A DNA stretch of 64,000 nt from Polaribacter glomeratus (GTDB taxonomy: Bacteria > Bacteroidota > Bacteroidia > Flavobacteriales > Flavobacteriaceae), in contig NZ_MSCM01000001.1 of NCBI RefSeq assembly GCF_002954665.1, positions 1,314,836-1,378,835 on the forward strand, given 5' to 3'. Under the pieces are notes generated by a model, which had not been told where the DNA came from, made no database searches, and was given only the letters and a program-made list of their open reading frames with translations. The translations under genes were made by a program, and so were the position numbers. This document shows positions 37,601-47,118 of this stretch, piece by piece. Positions within the stretch are counted from its first letter, which is position 1. Each line of letters opens with the position of its first letter.

Positions 37601-37626
37601 ATCCGTTTAGAAATTTCTAAACGGAT
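37601..37626. terminator. Terminator of folE (palindrome copy 2)
   Basis: A perfect 26-bp palindrome identical to the core at 32677-32702. On the minus strand a T-rich tract follows, so it can end folE transcription just before the GH81 gene. Confidence 0.75.
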
Positions 37627-37669
37627 ATTTACAATTTATATTGATTTCTGACTACTCAGAATTTAAAAT

Positions 37670-38359
37670 TTAATCGAATTTAGTATTCATTTTTAAGTAA
37701 TCTAAAAACTCTCTTTTTGTGTCTTTTTCTTTGAATTTACCTCCAAATTCTGCGGTAACCGTAGAACTTTCAATATCTTTAATTCCTCTTGAATTTACAC
37801 ACAAATGTTTGGCATCAATTACACAAGCAACATCTTGTGTACCCAAAGCTTCTTGCATTGCTTGCACAACTTGCATGGTTAAACGCTCTTGAACTTGAGG
37901 TCTTTTAGAAAAATACTCTACAATTCTGTTCATTTTTGATAAACCAATTACTTTTCCATCAGAAATATAGGCAACGTGTGCTCTACCAATAATTGGCAAT
38001 AAGTGATGTTCGCAAGTAGAATACACAACAATGTTTTTTTCTACCAACATTTCGCCATAGCTGTAGTTGTTTTCAAAAGTTGATGGTTTTGGCATATTTT
38101 TAGGATTCAATCCCATAAATATTTCATTTACAAATGCTTTTGCAACTCTTTTTGGAGTTCCTTGTAAACTATCGTCTGTTAAATCCATCCCTAAAGTGTT
38201 TAAAATATCTCTAACACTTTCTTCGATTTTTTTAATTTTTTGTTCATCAGAAATATCAAAAGCATCTGGTCTTATCGGGTTTTGTGCCGAAGTTCCCACA
38301 TGGTTTTCTCCTATTTCGTTAATTCTTTCGTCATTCATTTTGCTACTCAATTCAAACAT
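37670..38359 (-). CDS. folE: GTP cyclohydrolase I
   Basis: 229 residues. The zinc site STCEHHLLP and the RPQVQERLTMQV / ARHLCVNSRGI-like stretch (AKHLCVNSRGIKD) are typical. It opens GTP to dihydroneopterin triphosphate for folate. The N-terminal 30 residues are variable; an internal ATG (MNDERINEIG) is an alternative start. 90 bp downstream of hisS on the same strand. Confidence 0.96.
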   Translation of the reverse strand: MFELSSKMNDERINEIGENHVGTSAQNPIRPDAFDISDEQKIKKIEESVRDILNTLGMDLTDDSLQGTPKRVAKAFVNEIFMGLNPKNMPKPSTFENNYSYGEMLVEKNIVVYSTCEHHLLPIIGRAHVAYISDGKVIGLSKMNRIVEYFSKRPQVQERLTMQVVQAMQEALGTQDVACVIDAKHLCVNSRGIKDIESSTVTAEFGGKFKEKDTKREFLDYLKMNTKFD

Positions 38360-38449
38360 TTCATTCGTTATTAAAGTGCAAATTTACGAGTTTGCAACGT
38401 ATTATTTTAATTTACCAATCAATAAAAATTATAAAACTATAACTTAATA

Positions 38450-39814
38450 TCAGTTTAACTTATTTACTAATTCTGATAACGAACATTCTATCTGATCTCC
38501 AGAAATCATGTTTTTTAAGGTGAAAACGTCATTTTCTAAGCTAGAAACTACAAATTCTATTTCTCTGCTCGTAACGTATTTCCATTGTCGCTTTTGCTGC
38601 TTGTTACTTTCACCTAAATCAGGATAAAACTCTGATTTTATATTATTTTCTCTTAACGCTTTTAAGGCCTTCATTTTAAATAAATCTGTTGAAGCGTCAA
38701 AATTTAAGAAAATAACTTTTGGTTTTGGGTTATCGACAGCTTTAAACAAGCCTAATTCTTCTAAAACTAAATAAATTCTGTCTAATCCAAAAGAAATACC
38801 CACTCCAGAAACATCATTTAAACCAAAGATACCTGTTAAATCATCATATCTTCCACCACCACCAATTGAGCCCATATTTACACCTTTTGGCGCTGATACT
38901 TCAAAAATTGCGCCTGTATAATAATTTAAGCCTCTTGCAAGTGTTACATCAACCTCTAAATTAGCAGATGTTAAGCCCAAAGAATCAACCGCATTTATTA
39001 CAAAACGTAACTCTTCTACTCCATTTTTTCCTTCTTCGGATGTTTGCAACATTCCTTCTAAAGAAGCTAGTTTATCTAAATTTGAACCCGTAAAATTAAA
39101 TAGAGGTTGCACTTTTTCAATCGCTTCTTCTGTAATTCCTTTTGATAACATTTCTTTTACAACGCCATCTTTCCCTATTTTATCTAGCTTATCTAAAGCA
39201 ACTGTAAAATCGATTAATTTATCTTGAGCGCCAATAACTTCTGCAATTCCTGATAAGATTTTTCTATTATTAATTTTGATTGTAGTTTTATGTAAACCTA
39301 GTTTAGTAAAAACAGTATCGTATAATTGAATAAATTCTACTTCTTGCCACAAAGATGTACTACCAACAACATCTGCATCGCATTGAAAAAATTCTCTAAA
39401 ACGTCCTTTTTGCGGTCTGTCTGCTCTCCAAACGGGCTGCACTTGATAGCGTTTAAAAGGAAACGTAATTTCGTTTTGATGTTGTACAACGTATCTTGCA
39501 AAAGGCACCGTTAAATCGTAACGAAGTGCTTTTTCTGATATTTGAGACGTTACTTTTAAACTATCTTTTTCTGATAATAATTTTTCATCAGCCTTGGCTA
39601 AATAATCTCCAGAATTTAAAATCTTAAAAATCAATCGATCACCTTCTTCGCCATATTTACCCATTAAAGTTTCTGAATTTTCAAAACTAGGAGTTTCTAT
39701 TGGTTGAAATCCGAAAGTTTCAAAAGAAGCTTTAATCGCATTCATGATATACGTTCTGTTTGCTACTTCTGTTGGCGAAAAATCTCTTGTTCCTTTAGGT
39801 ATGCTTGGTTTCAT
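38450..39814 (-). CDS. hisS: Histidyl-tRNA synthetase
   Basis: 454 residues, class II synthetase. Motif 2 (KRYQVQPVWRADRPQKGRFREF), the histidine-specific ARGLNYYTGAIFEV and motif 3 (GVGISFGLDRIYLVLEEL) are present, and an anticodon-binding domain lies at the C-terminus. Attaches histidine to tRNA-His. Start MKPSIPKGTRDFSP is canonical. Confidence 0.97.
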   Translation of the reverse strand: MKPSIPKGTRDFSPTEVANRTYIMNAIKASFETFGFQPIETPSFENSETLMGKYGEEGDRLIFKILNSGDYLAKADEKLLSEKDSLKVTSQISEKALRYDLTVPFARYVVQHQNEITFPFKRYQVQPVWRADRPQKGRFREFFQCDADVVGSTSLWQEVEFIQLYDTVFTKLGLHKTTIKINNRKILSGIAEVIGAQDKLIDFTVALDKLDKIGKDGVVKEMLSKGITEEAIEKVQPLFNFTGSNLDKLASLEGMLQTSEEGKNGVEELRFVINAVDSLGLTSANLEVDVTLARGLNYYTGAIFEVSAPKGVNMGSIGGGGRYDDLTGIFGLNDVSGVGISFGLDRIYLVLEELGLFKAVDNPKPKVIFLNFDASTDLFKMKALKALRENNIKSEFYPDLGESNKQQKRQWKYVTSREIEFVVSSLENDVFTLKNMISGDQIECSLSELVNKLN

Positions 39815-39820
39815 TTATTG

Positions 39821-39848
39821 GTTTTTAGTTTTTAGTTTTTAGTTTTAG
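39821..39848. repeat. Short heptamer repeat GTTTTTA, four units
   Basis: Three perfect and one imperfect copy of GTTTTTA just upstream of hisS. Period 7, as in the array at 11246, but a different word. Confidence 0.85.
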
Positions 39849-39932
39849 TACTTACACTTAAAGCTAATCACTTAAAATTTAACACTTGCAATTTTAAATT
39901 GCGCGTGCAAATATCGTGAAAATGAGATGAAA

Positions 39933-40871
39933 TTACTGAGTAGAATCTTTTTTATTTATCCGCTTTAGCATGAATAATGTTGCATTTAACTCAAACCCAA
40001 GCAACAAAATAATTGCATTTAACCAAACAAATAACATTAAAATTAATAAGGTACCAATAGAACCATAAAGTTGATTGTATTGTGCAAATTTAACAACGTA
40101 AATACCAAATAAGTAAAAGGTAAATAGTGATAAAATAGTAGTTAGAATTGCGCCAGCAGAAAAGAATTTAATCGCTTTTACTTGTTTTGTTCCAAATCTA
40201 AATAATATTGCAACTGTAGTAAAAATCATGATTAAAAATAAAATATTTTTACCGTAGAAAAAGAAATTTAAATCTTCGTTATTTAGCCAACCTTTATCGT
40301 TCATTTTTACGAGGGCTACTTCATATAAAATTACTAAAGTTACTGTTATAATTAAAAAAAATGATATTAATAAAGAAACTGCTAATGAAATTAAATACGC
40401 TCTAAAAACATTACGATTATCGCTAACATGATACGAGTATTCGAAACCTCCAAAAATAGCATTGATACCGTTTGTCATTAAAAAAATAGAGCCTAAAAAT
40501 CCGAAGGATAACAAACCACCGTATTGGTTATTTGTAATATCAATTAAAACAGAATCAACAGATTCAAAGGTTTGAGGCGGCAAAACATCTTTGATAAATG
40601 AAAATAATCCTTCGGGAAAACCGTCTATTGGGATGTACGGAATTAACGTTAAAATAAATAGCATAAAAGGGAAAATTGCCATAAAAAAGCTAAAAGCAAT
40701 TCCGCCAGCTCGCGATGTTAAAGCGCCTCTAATGATACCAATACCATACATTTCTAGAACGTCATACAGAGACATTCCTTCTAAACCTGGTATTTTTATT
40801 TGTTTTCCAAATTTTACCAATAAATTTAAAATTGGTACTTTAGAGATGTTTTTTTCTATTTCTTTTGTCAT
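39933..40871 (-). CDS. YihY/BrkB-family membrane protein
   Basis: 312 residues with six hydrophobic segments from about residue 50 to 300. RGALTSRAGGIAFSFFMAIFP at 50-70 is the family signature. Once thought to be RNase BN, the family is now treated as inner-membrane proteins of unknown transport or envelope function. It begins 16 bases after the lipoprotein gene and may share its transcript. Confidence 0.9.
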   Translation of the reverse strand: MTKEIEKNISKVPILNLLVKFGKQIKIPGLEGMSLYDVLEMYGIGIIRGALTSRAGGIAFSFFMAIFPFMLFILTLIPYIPIDGFPEGLFSFIKDVLPPQTFESVDSVLIDITNNQYGGLLSFGFLGSIFLMTNGINAIFGGFEYSYHVSDNRNVFRAYLISLAVSLLISFFLIITVTLVILYEVALVKMNDKGWLNNEDLNFFFYGKNILFLIMIFTTVAILFRFGTKQVKAIKFFSAGAILTTILSLFTFYLFGIYVVKFAQYNQLYGSIGTLLILMLFVWLNAIILLLGFELNATLFMLKRINKKDSTQ

Positions 40872-40887
40872 TAATTAAGTGGCATAG

Positions 40888-41367
40888 TTAATCAATATTA
40901 ACTTTATTTAAATTTAAAAATATTTCTTTAAAAATTATATTTCGATCCTTATTTGCTAAAGAATCTTTTAAAAATATAAAATCTGCACCAACCGCTAAGC
41001 TTGCCAAAAGACCATAATTCTCATTAAAAACTAAGGTTCTATTATGGCTTGTAACTTTTTTAGTTTGATACATTTTAAACTCTAAGCTTTTAGATTTATA
41101 CGTGTTTTCTTGAACCAAAAAAGTATCCATATCGGTTATTAGAAAATCACGATTAAGATTATACTTCAAATCTATACTTTTAATAGCATCTTGAGAGTCT
41201 TGATATTTAAAAATCTGTAAATCAGCTATTTTATTGGTATTCAATTTTAATTTTTGAATGCTATCATTTTGTAAAGAATACCTAAAAACTGAAATATTAT
41301 TTTGCTCACTTTGACAAGAAAAAATAATACATACCACTAAAATCAAACAAAATTTTATACTTTTCAT
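40888..41367 (-). CDS. Putative lipoprotein
   Basis: 159 residues. MKSIKFCLILVVCIIFSCQS has a lipoprotein signal with the lipobox Cys at 18. The mature part is Lys/Asn rich with no domain I recognise. Overlaps the upstream pentapeptide gene by four bases (coupled translation). Function unknown. Confidence 0.75.
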   Translation of the reverse strand: MKSIKFCLILVVCIIFSCQSEQNNISVFRYSLQNDSIQKLKLNTNKIADLQIFKYQDSQDAIKSIDLKYNLNRDFLITDMDTFLVQENTYKSKSLEFKMYQTKKVTSHNRTLVFNENYGLLASLAVGADFIFLKDSLANKDRNIIFKEIFLNLNKVNID

Positions 41368-41933
41368 TCTATATTTATTTTATAAGCTACTAAAAGTCCT
41401 GTAATATTTTCTTTACTAAACCTTGCTCCTTTTAAACTATTTTTCTCTGGATGAAGATTAAAATTAAAAGCTGTTCTAAAATCTGATTTGTCCAGATTAC
41501 TATTATCAAAAACGGCTTGTTTTAAATCACAATTATCAAAAATTGAACCAAATAAAACAGTTTCTGTAAAATCGACTGCTTCTAAATTGCAATTTGTAAA
41601 TTTTGTGTTTTTTATTTTTAATTGATAAAATGATGAGAAATTTAACTGACAATCTTTAAACGAAAACTGTAATAAAAATGCATCACATTCATTAAATTTT
41701 ACACCCAATAATTTACAATTAACAAACTGTACATCTTTAAAAGCAGTATGTTTTACAATAGCATTGCTTAAATTACAATCTTTAAATATACACGATACAA
41801 ACTGGATGTTTAAAGTGTTAATTAATTCAAAATTACAGTTTGTAAATGTACAATTATCATACTCTCCTTTTTTGATTTTTGTTTTTCTAAAATCTATCTT
41901 TATGAATTCTTCGCTTTCAAAATAATCGTCCAT
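41364..41933 (-). CDS. Pentapeptide-repeat protein
   Basis: 189 residues made almost wholly of A(D/N)LxX-like five-residue units (for example CTFTNCNFE, CNLEAVDFTE, CDLKQAVFDNSNL), which fold as a right-handed square beta-helix. Length and single-domain layout resemble Qnr/MfpA-like DNA mimics that protect gyrase, but there is no decisive motif. Coupled to the lipoprotein gene and 31 bases after nadC. Confidence 0.88.
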   Translation of the reverse strand: MDDYFESEEFIKIDFRKTKIKKGEYDNCTFTNCNFELINTLNIQFVSCIFKDCNLSNAIVKHTAFKDVQFVNCKLLGVKFNECDAFLLQFSFKDCQLNFSSFYQLKIKNTKFTNCNLEAVDFTETVLFGSIFDNCDLKQAVFDNSNLDKSDFRTAFNFNLHPEKNSLKGARFSKENITGLLVAYKINIE

Positions 41934-41964
41934 ATTTTTTATTCTAAATTTTAAACATGAAATT

Positions 41965-42822
41965 TTATAGCGCTTTCAAACTCAAATCCATATTGTAAAC
42001 GGAATGTGTTAATGCACCCGATGAAATAAAATCAACACCACACTCTGCATATTTTCTAATGGTTTCTTCGTTAATTCCGCCAGAAGATTCTGTTAAACAC
42101 GCATCACCAATTAACGCAACTGCTTTTTTTGTGTCTTCATAATTAAAATTATCAATCAAAATTCTATAAACACCTTTATTGGTTAAGATTTCCTTAATTT
42201 CTGCTAAACTTCTGGCTTCTACAATTATCTTAATATCAAGATTTTTTTCTGTTAAATACTTTTTAGTTTTTGTAATTGCAGCTGTAATTCCGCCTGCAAA
42301 ATCGATATGATTATCTTTAATCATCACCATATCATACAAGGCAAAACGGTGATTTTCTCCACCTCCAATTCTAACTGCCCATTTTTCTAAAGCTCTAATT
42401 CCTGGCGTTGTTTTTCTAGTATCTAAAACTTTGGTTTTGGTTCCTTTTAACAAATCAGCAAAAAAAGCAGTTTTCGTTGCAATTGCACTCATTCTTTGCA
42501 TCGCATTTAAAACCAATCGCTCTGCCATTAAAATGGATTGAGATTTACCAGAAACATGAAAAACAATATCACCATATTTTACTTTTTCGCCATCATTTAT
42601 AAAAGTTTCTACTTGTAAACCTGCATCCACATATTTAAAAACTTGTTTTGCAAATTCAACTCCGGCAATAATTCCATTATCTTTTACCAATAATTTTGCT
42701 GTACCTTTTGCATCCGCAGGAATACATGAAAGTGATGTATGATCGCCATTACCAACATCTTCTCTAATAGCATTTTTTATAATTAGGTCTAATTCGTTGT
42801 TAAATTGTTCTTTTGATATCAT
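41965..42822 (-). CDS. nadC: Nicotinate-nucleotide pyrophosphorylase
   Basis: 285 residues. REDVGNGDHTSLSC at the start, LDTRKTTPGIRALEKWAV (PRPP/quinolinate site) and IKDNHIDFAGG, ESSGGINEETI are standard. It makes nicotinate mononucleotide from quinolinate in NAD synthesis. nadA and nadB are not in the window. Confidence 0.97.
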   Translation of the reverse strand: MISKEQFNNELDLIIKNAIREDVGNGDHTSLSCIPADAKGTAKLLVKDNGIIAGVEFAKQVFKYVDAGLQVETFINDGEKVKYGDIVFHVSGKSQSILMAERLVLNAMQRMSAIATKTAFFADLLKGTKTKVLDTRKTTPGIRALEKWAVRIGGGENHRFALYDMVMIKDNHIDFAGGITAAITKTKKYLTEKNLDIKIIVEARSLAEIKEILTNKGVYRILIDNFNYEDTKKAVALIGDACLTESSGGINEETIRKYAECGVDFISSGALTHSVYNMDLSLKAL

Positions 42823-42977
42823 GTTTTTTTATTCTGATGTAAAAATAGGGATGATTTTCAACTTTTTGTCCGTTCAAGCTAATTTATGTTTTAAAAACTG
42901 ATAAATTTGTAATGCTTAAAGATAGTATAATCGAGAAAACAATTAGTTCTCAACTGCGCTAGAACAGACATAAAAAA

Positions 42978-43451
42978 ATGAAAATTAAATTACTTACCAT
43001 AGGAAAAACGGATAACAAACAGTTAATTAAATTAATTGATGAATATCAAAATCGTTTAAAACATTATATAAAGTTTGAGTTAGAAATTATTCCTGATATT
43101 AAAAATGTTAAGAATTTAAGCGAAATACAGCAAAAAGAAAAAGAAGGTGAATTGATTTTATCAAAACTACAAAATACAGATGAATTAATTTTGTTAGATG
43201 ATAAAGGCAAACACTACACATCTATTGAGTTTTCTACCTATTTACAAAAAAAAATGAACTCAGGAATAAAACAATTAGTTTTGGTAATTGGCGGTCCTTA
43301 TGGTTTTTCTGATGCAGTTTATAGTAAATCTCAAGGAAAAATTTCCTTATCAAAAATGACATTTTCGCATCAAATGATTCGTCTTTTTATTGTTGAACAA
43401 TTGTACAGAGGTTTTACTATTTTAAAGAATGAGCCTTATCATCACGAATAA
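42978..43451 (+). CDS. rlmH: 23S rRNA pseudouridine-1915 N3-methyltransferase
   Basis: 157 residues, SPOUT fold. LVIGGPYGFSDAVY and the C-terminal ISLSKMTFSHQMIRLFIVEQLYRGFTI are the AdoMet-binding trefoil knot. It methylates helix 69 of 23S rRNA. Start MKIKLLTIGKTD is canonical. Confidence 0.97.
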   Translation: MKIKLLTIGKTDNKQLIKLIDEYQNRLKHYIKFELEIIPDIKNVKNLSEIQQKEKEGELILSKLQNTDELILLDDKGKHYTSIEFSTYLQKKMNSGIKQLVLVIGGPYGFSDAVYSKSQGKISLSKMTFSHQMIRLFIVEQLYRGFTILKNEPYHHE

Positions 43452-43464
43452 GCAAAAATATTTT

Positions 43465-44667
43465 TTAAGTGTTTTTTCTCTTTAAATACTCTTGAGGCGA
43501 ATATGTGGTTACTTTTTTAAAAGCGATATAAAACGGATTGTAAGAAGCAAAACCTGATTTATATGCCAAAGACTCTAGTGTTTCTGTATTTAAAAAATTT
43601 TCTTTTATCATCAAAATAGCATCTTGTATTCTAGCATTTGTTCTGTATTCTGAAAAAGAAATTTTTGAATGGTATTTAAATAAATACACAATATGGCTTG
43701 TAGGAACTCCTAATTTTTCGGCAACGTCACTTTGTGACATTTTTGGATTACGAAAAATTAGTTTTTCTTTACTTAATAAATCGACTTCTTTACTATAACT
43801 CTCTATATTGGCTCTAATATTTTCTTGTAATCTTTGATCTTGATCGCTTTTAGTAGTGTTCGTTTCAAATACCCAATTATTATTTTGAACTAACACAGGC
43901 ACTTTTTCTTCAATTAAAGGGCCATTAAATTTTAATAAGGTACTATTCAATATTGGCAATCCATATAATATTTCTGGAGAAATTAAAATTTTAAAAAAGA
44001 TAAATACCCAAAAAAGTAATCCAAAAATAGCCAACGATTTTCCTGAAACACTAATTCCGTTATTAAATTCTTTATAGATAGAGGCAAGTAGCGATAGAGC
44101 ACAAAGTGCATTAATAATAGAAAAATATATTGTCCAATTTTTTATTAAATTAAAATGCTCAGTATTTAAAAGTAAATTTTTTCTGAACCATATTTTCTTA
44201 ATAAGTAATTTAAAAGTTATTATTAAGTAAAATAGTATAAATATTGCTACAAAAAAGAAATTGGTCATGGGTCCAAAATGAAAGATAACAGTGTTATCTA
44301 AGGTTTCAATTGAATTAATAAGAAATAGAAATACAATAAAAATAAGATGCTTTAAATCTTTGAAGCTAAAAGATTTAACTTGTATTGTTAAGTATTTATA
44401 ATACAAATAAAAACAAGGAATTAATACTAAATAAAATATTGAATAAGAACCAGTTACTGGTTTTAAAATAGATTGCAAACCTAAATAATAAGTACCATGA
44501 ACGAAAAAACGATAAGAAATTACACCTATAATTATTATTAAAAAAAAATTACAAAAAGGATTTGATCTGTAAGACCTTAGCAATAAAGCCAACGTAACGA
44601 AACCTATAATAGCGGTAATTAAAAATATGAATGTTTCTATCAAAATAGTTTCATTACTTAAACTCAA
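43465..44667 (-). CDS. Membrane-anchored AraC-type regulator
   Basis: 400 residues from a TTG start. Seven or so hydrophobic segments fill residues 10-250, and a C-terminal AraC helix-turn-helix pair follows (KMSQSDVAEKLGVPTSHIVYLF and TLESLAYKSGFASYNPFYIAFKK). This 7TM-plus-AraC plan is common in Flavobacteriaceae and suggests direct sensing of a membrane-associated or periplasmic signal. Target genes unknown. Confidence 0.88.
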   Translation of the reverse strand: MSLSNETILIETFIFLITAIIGFVTLALLLRSYRSNPFCNFFLIIIIGVISYRFFVHGTYYLGLQSILKPVTGSYSIFYLVLIPCFYLYYKYLTIQVKSFSFKDLKHLIFIVFLFLINSIETLDNTVIFHFGPMTNFFFVAIFILFYLIITFKLLIKKIWFRKNLLLNTEHFNLIKNWTIYFSIINALCALSLLASIYKEFNNGISVSGKSLAIFGLLFWVFIFFKILISPEILYGLPILNSTLLKFNGPLIEEKVPVLVQNNNWVFETNTTKSDQDQRLQENIRANIESYSKEVDLLSKEKLIFRNPKMSQSDVAEKLGVPTSHIVYLFKYHSKISFSEYRTNARIQDAILMIKENFLNTETLESLAYKSGFASYNPFYIAFKKVTTYSPQEYLKRKNT

Positions 44668-45339
44668 ATATAATTAAAATTGATTGTTTTCTTTAAAAAT
44701 AACTCACTGAATCATTAAAACTCTTACTGATTTAACTAAAAAAGCAACAATACACATGTTCGCATACAACAACGTAACATTATTTTTTTTATATTAGATT
44801 AATAATAAAAATTATTTTTTTATTTAATAACAACTAACCAAATTACATTTTTTTAATATACCTGTTAATATAAAATTTTAGTAAAAATAAAATAGTAACT
44901 ATTTAACTTTGGGGGAAGCTAAAATAAACTTACTTAAATTTTCATTAAAACTAATATTGACAGGTTATATTTTGATTAAAAAGTTTTTCTTTTCTGTCTT
45001 AAAGGCTTTAATCATATTTTTTAATCAGTTTTAATTTCTTAAAATGGTTCTTTAAAACTATACTTTAATTGAGTTCTAAATAAAATATTTCTGAAAAGCG
45101 AAATCACTCGATCTTAAAGATAACTCAAATTACACAAAAACGACTTCTTATTACTTTGAATCTTTTAAAGTGAATTCCCTTTTAATTTATAGTAAAATGA
45201 GTAACTTATTGTTGTTCTAAAAATTTATTACGCTTACTTAGATTATTAAAAAAGTTAGAATTTTTAAATTCTTAAAAATCTATGAAATTCGTGTCTTATC
45301 TTTTGTAACTTTGAATCGTTAAATTATCAACAAAAAAAA
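44668..45339. other. 672-bp gene-free region
   Basis: Very AT-rich with no credible reading frame. It contains a TAACTTTG box followed by a G-run (44903-44914, plus strand) with no gene behind it, and the TAACTTTG box of rdgB at 45306-45313. It may also hold the AraC gene's promoter. I see no RNA gene. Confidence 0.6.
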
Positions 45340-45915
45340 ATGAAACTTGTTTTTGCTACCAATAATCTTAATAAACTTGCAGAAGTGCAAAAAATGCTAC
45401 CAAGCTCAATTGAATTACTTAGTTTAAATGACATTAATTGTTTTGATGAAGTTGAGGAAACCGAAATAACTTTAGAAGGAAATGCAAAACTAAAAGCCAA
45501 TTACATTTCACAAAAATTTGGTTACAATTGTTTTGCTGATGATACTGGTTTAGAAGTAGAAAGTTTAGATGGGAAACCAGGTGTTTATTCTGCACGTTTT
45601 GCTGGTGAACCTAGTAATTCTGAAAATAATATGCAGAAATTAATGTGTGAATTAGAACACAAAACCAACAGAAAAGCACAATTTAGAACTGCTATTTGTT
45701 TAAATATAGGTGAGAATCAATATTTATTTGAAGGAGTCTGTAAAGGAGAAATTTTAACAAAAAAACAAGGTAAAAAAGGCTTTGGCTATGATCCTATTTT
45801 TGAACCTGAAGGATATAAAATTTCTTTTGCAGAAATGTCATCCTTAGAAAAAAATAAAATTTCTCATAGAGGAATTGCAATTCAGAAATTAGTTGAATTT
45901 TTGAATAAATATTAA
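45340..45915 (+). CDS. rdgB: RdgB/HAM1 non-canonical purine NTP pyrophosphatase
   Basis: 191 residues. [34 protein letters not shown] and [11 protein letters not shown] are the three family blocks. It hydrolyses ITP, dITP and XTP to keep them out of nucleic acid. Start MKLVFATNN. Followed after 37 bp by the ABC permease. Confidence 0.96.
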   Translation: MKLVFATNNLNKLAEVQKMLPSSIELLSLNDINCFDEVEETEITLEGNAKLKANYISQKFGYNCFADDTGLEVESLDGKPGVYSARFAGEPSNSENNMQKLMCELEHKTNRKAQFRTAICLNIGENQYLFEGVCKGEILTKKQGKKGFGYDPIFEPEGYKISFAEMSSLEKNKISHRGIAIQKLVEFLNKY

Positions 45916-45952
45916 AGTTAGGTGCTGGTTTTACAAAACCTAATAATTATTT

Positions 45953-46981
45953 ATGAAACAAACAAATTACACAAAACACTTTATTATTTTATCCGTTTTC
46001 ACGGTGATTTTGTTTTTTGTAAATGTAAGTTTGGGTTCTGTTTCAATTCCGTTTAAAGATATATTTACCTCACTAACTGGCGGAATTCCTGCCAAAGAAA
46101 GTTGGGAAACAATTATTATAAATTTTAGATTGCCAAAAGCAATTACGGCAGTTTTAGTGGGTTCTGGTTTGTCTATTTGTGGTTTATTAATGCAAACACT
46201 TTTTAGAAATCCTTTGGCAGGGCCATTTGTTTTGGGTATTTCGTCTGGAGCAAGTTTAGGCGTTGCCTTGTTAATTTTAGGTTCATCCATTTTTGGCGGC
46301 TTTTTACTAAGTGCATCAGCGGCAAGCTTATCATTGCCTATCGCAGCAAGTTTAGGTGCTTTTTTAGTATTATCGGCAGTAATTATAGCGGCAAACAAAG
46401 TTAGAAACACCATGTCAATTTTAATTATTGGTTTAATGTTTGGTAGTTTAACATCTGCAATTATAAGTGTTTTAGCTTATTTTTCTGAAGCGGCTCAAAT
46501 TCAACAATATTTATTTTGGAGTTTTGGAAGTTTGGGTAATTTAAGTTGGAATGAAATTAGCATTTTTGCTATCATTTATTTTATAGGAATTACAGGAACA
46601 ATAGTAGTTATTAAACCATTAAATAGTTTTTTATTAGGTGAAAATTATGCAAAAAGCTTAGGAATCAATATTAAAAAAAGTAGAAATATTATTTTGCTAA
46701 TTACAAGTTTATTAACAGGTGTAATTACTGCTTTTTCTGGTCCAATTGCTTTTGTTGGTTTGGCTGTGCCTCATATTGCACGTATGCTTTTTACAACTTC
46801 TAATCATAAAATATTACTACCTGCAACAGCAATTATTGGCGCAATCGTATTGTTAATTTGTGATTCGATTGCTCAATTACCAACCAGCGAATTTACATTA
46901 CCAATAAACGCAATTACATCTCTTTTTGGCGCTCCTGTTGTTATATGGTTGCTCATCAGAAAAAAGAAGATATTTATTTAG
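45953..46981 (+). CDS. FecCD/BtuC-type ABC transporter permease
   Basis: 342 residues, about ten membrane segments. GLLMQTLFRNPLAGPFVLG and the late AFSGPIAFVGLAVPHIAR (ATPase-coupling loop) are family signatures. Such permeases import siderophores, haem or vitamin B12. Substrate cannot be fixed: there is no binding protein or TonB receptor beside it. Confidence 0.92.
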   Translation: MKQTNYTKHFIILSVFTVILFFVNVSLGSVSIPFKDIFTSLTGGIPAKESWETIIINFRLPKAITAVLVGSGLSICGLLMQTLFRNPLAGPFVLGISSGASLGVALLILGSSIFGGFLLSASAASLSLPIAASLGAFLVLSAVIIAANKVRNTMSILIIGLMFGSLTSAIISVLAYFSEAAQIQQYLFWSFGSLGNLSWNEISIFAIIYFIGITGTIVVIKPLNSFLLGENYAKSLGINIKKSRNIILLITSLLTGVITAFSGPIAFVGLAVPHIARMLFTTSNHKILLPATAIIGAIVLLICDSIAQLPTSEFTLPINAITSLFGAPVVIWLLIRKKKIFI

Positions 46982-47118
46982 CAAGATAAAGTTACAAGAC
47001 AAACAATATAATATTTACACAAATAAACAAGCACCCGATTAAACAGTCAAACAAAAATATCGTTCTTAAAACCGATAACTTATCGATAGGTTATCAGTCA
47101 AAAAAAGCACAAAACATT

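Noticed and set aside
38067..38447. 126-residue plus-strand frame
   Set aside because: Antisense to folE and running into its upstream region, no family features.
45967..46413. 148-residue minus-strand frame
   Set aside because: Antisense to the ABC permease; Lys/Pro-rich composition is the complement of a membrane protein.
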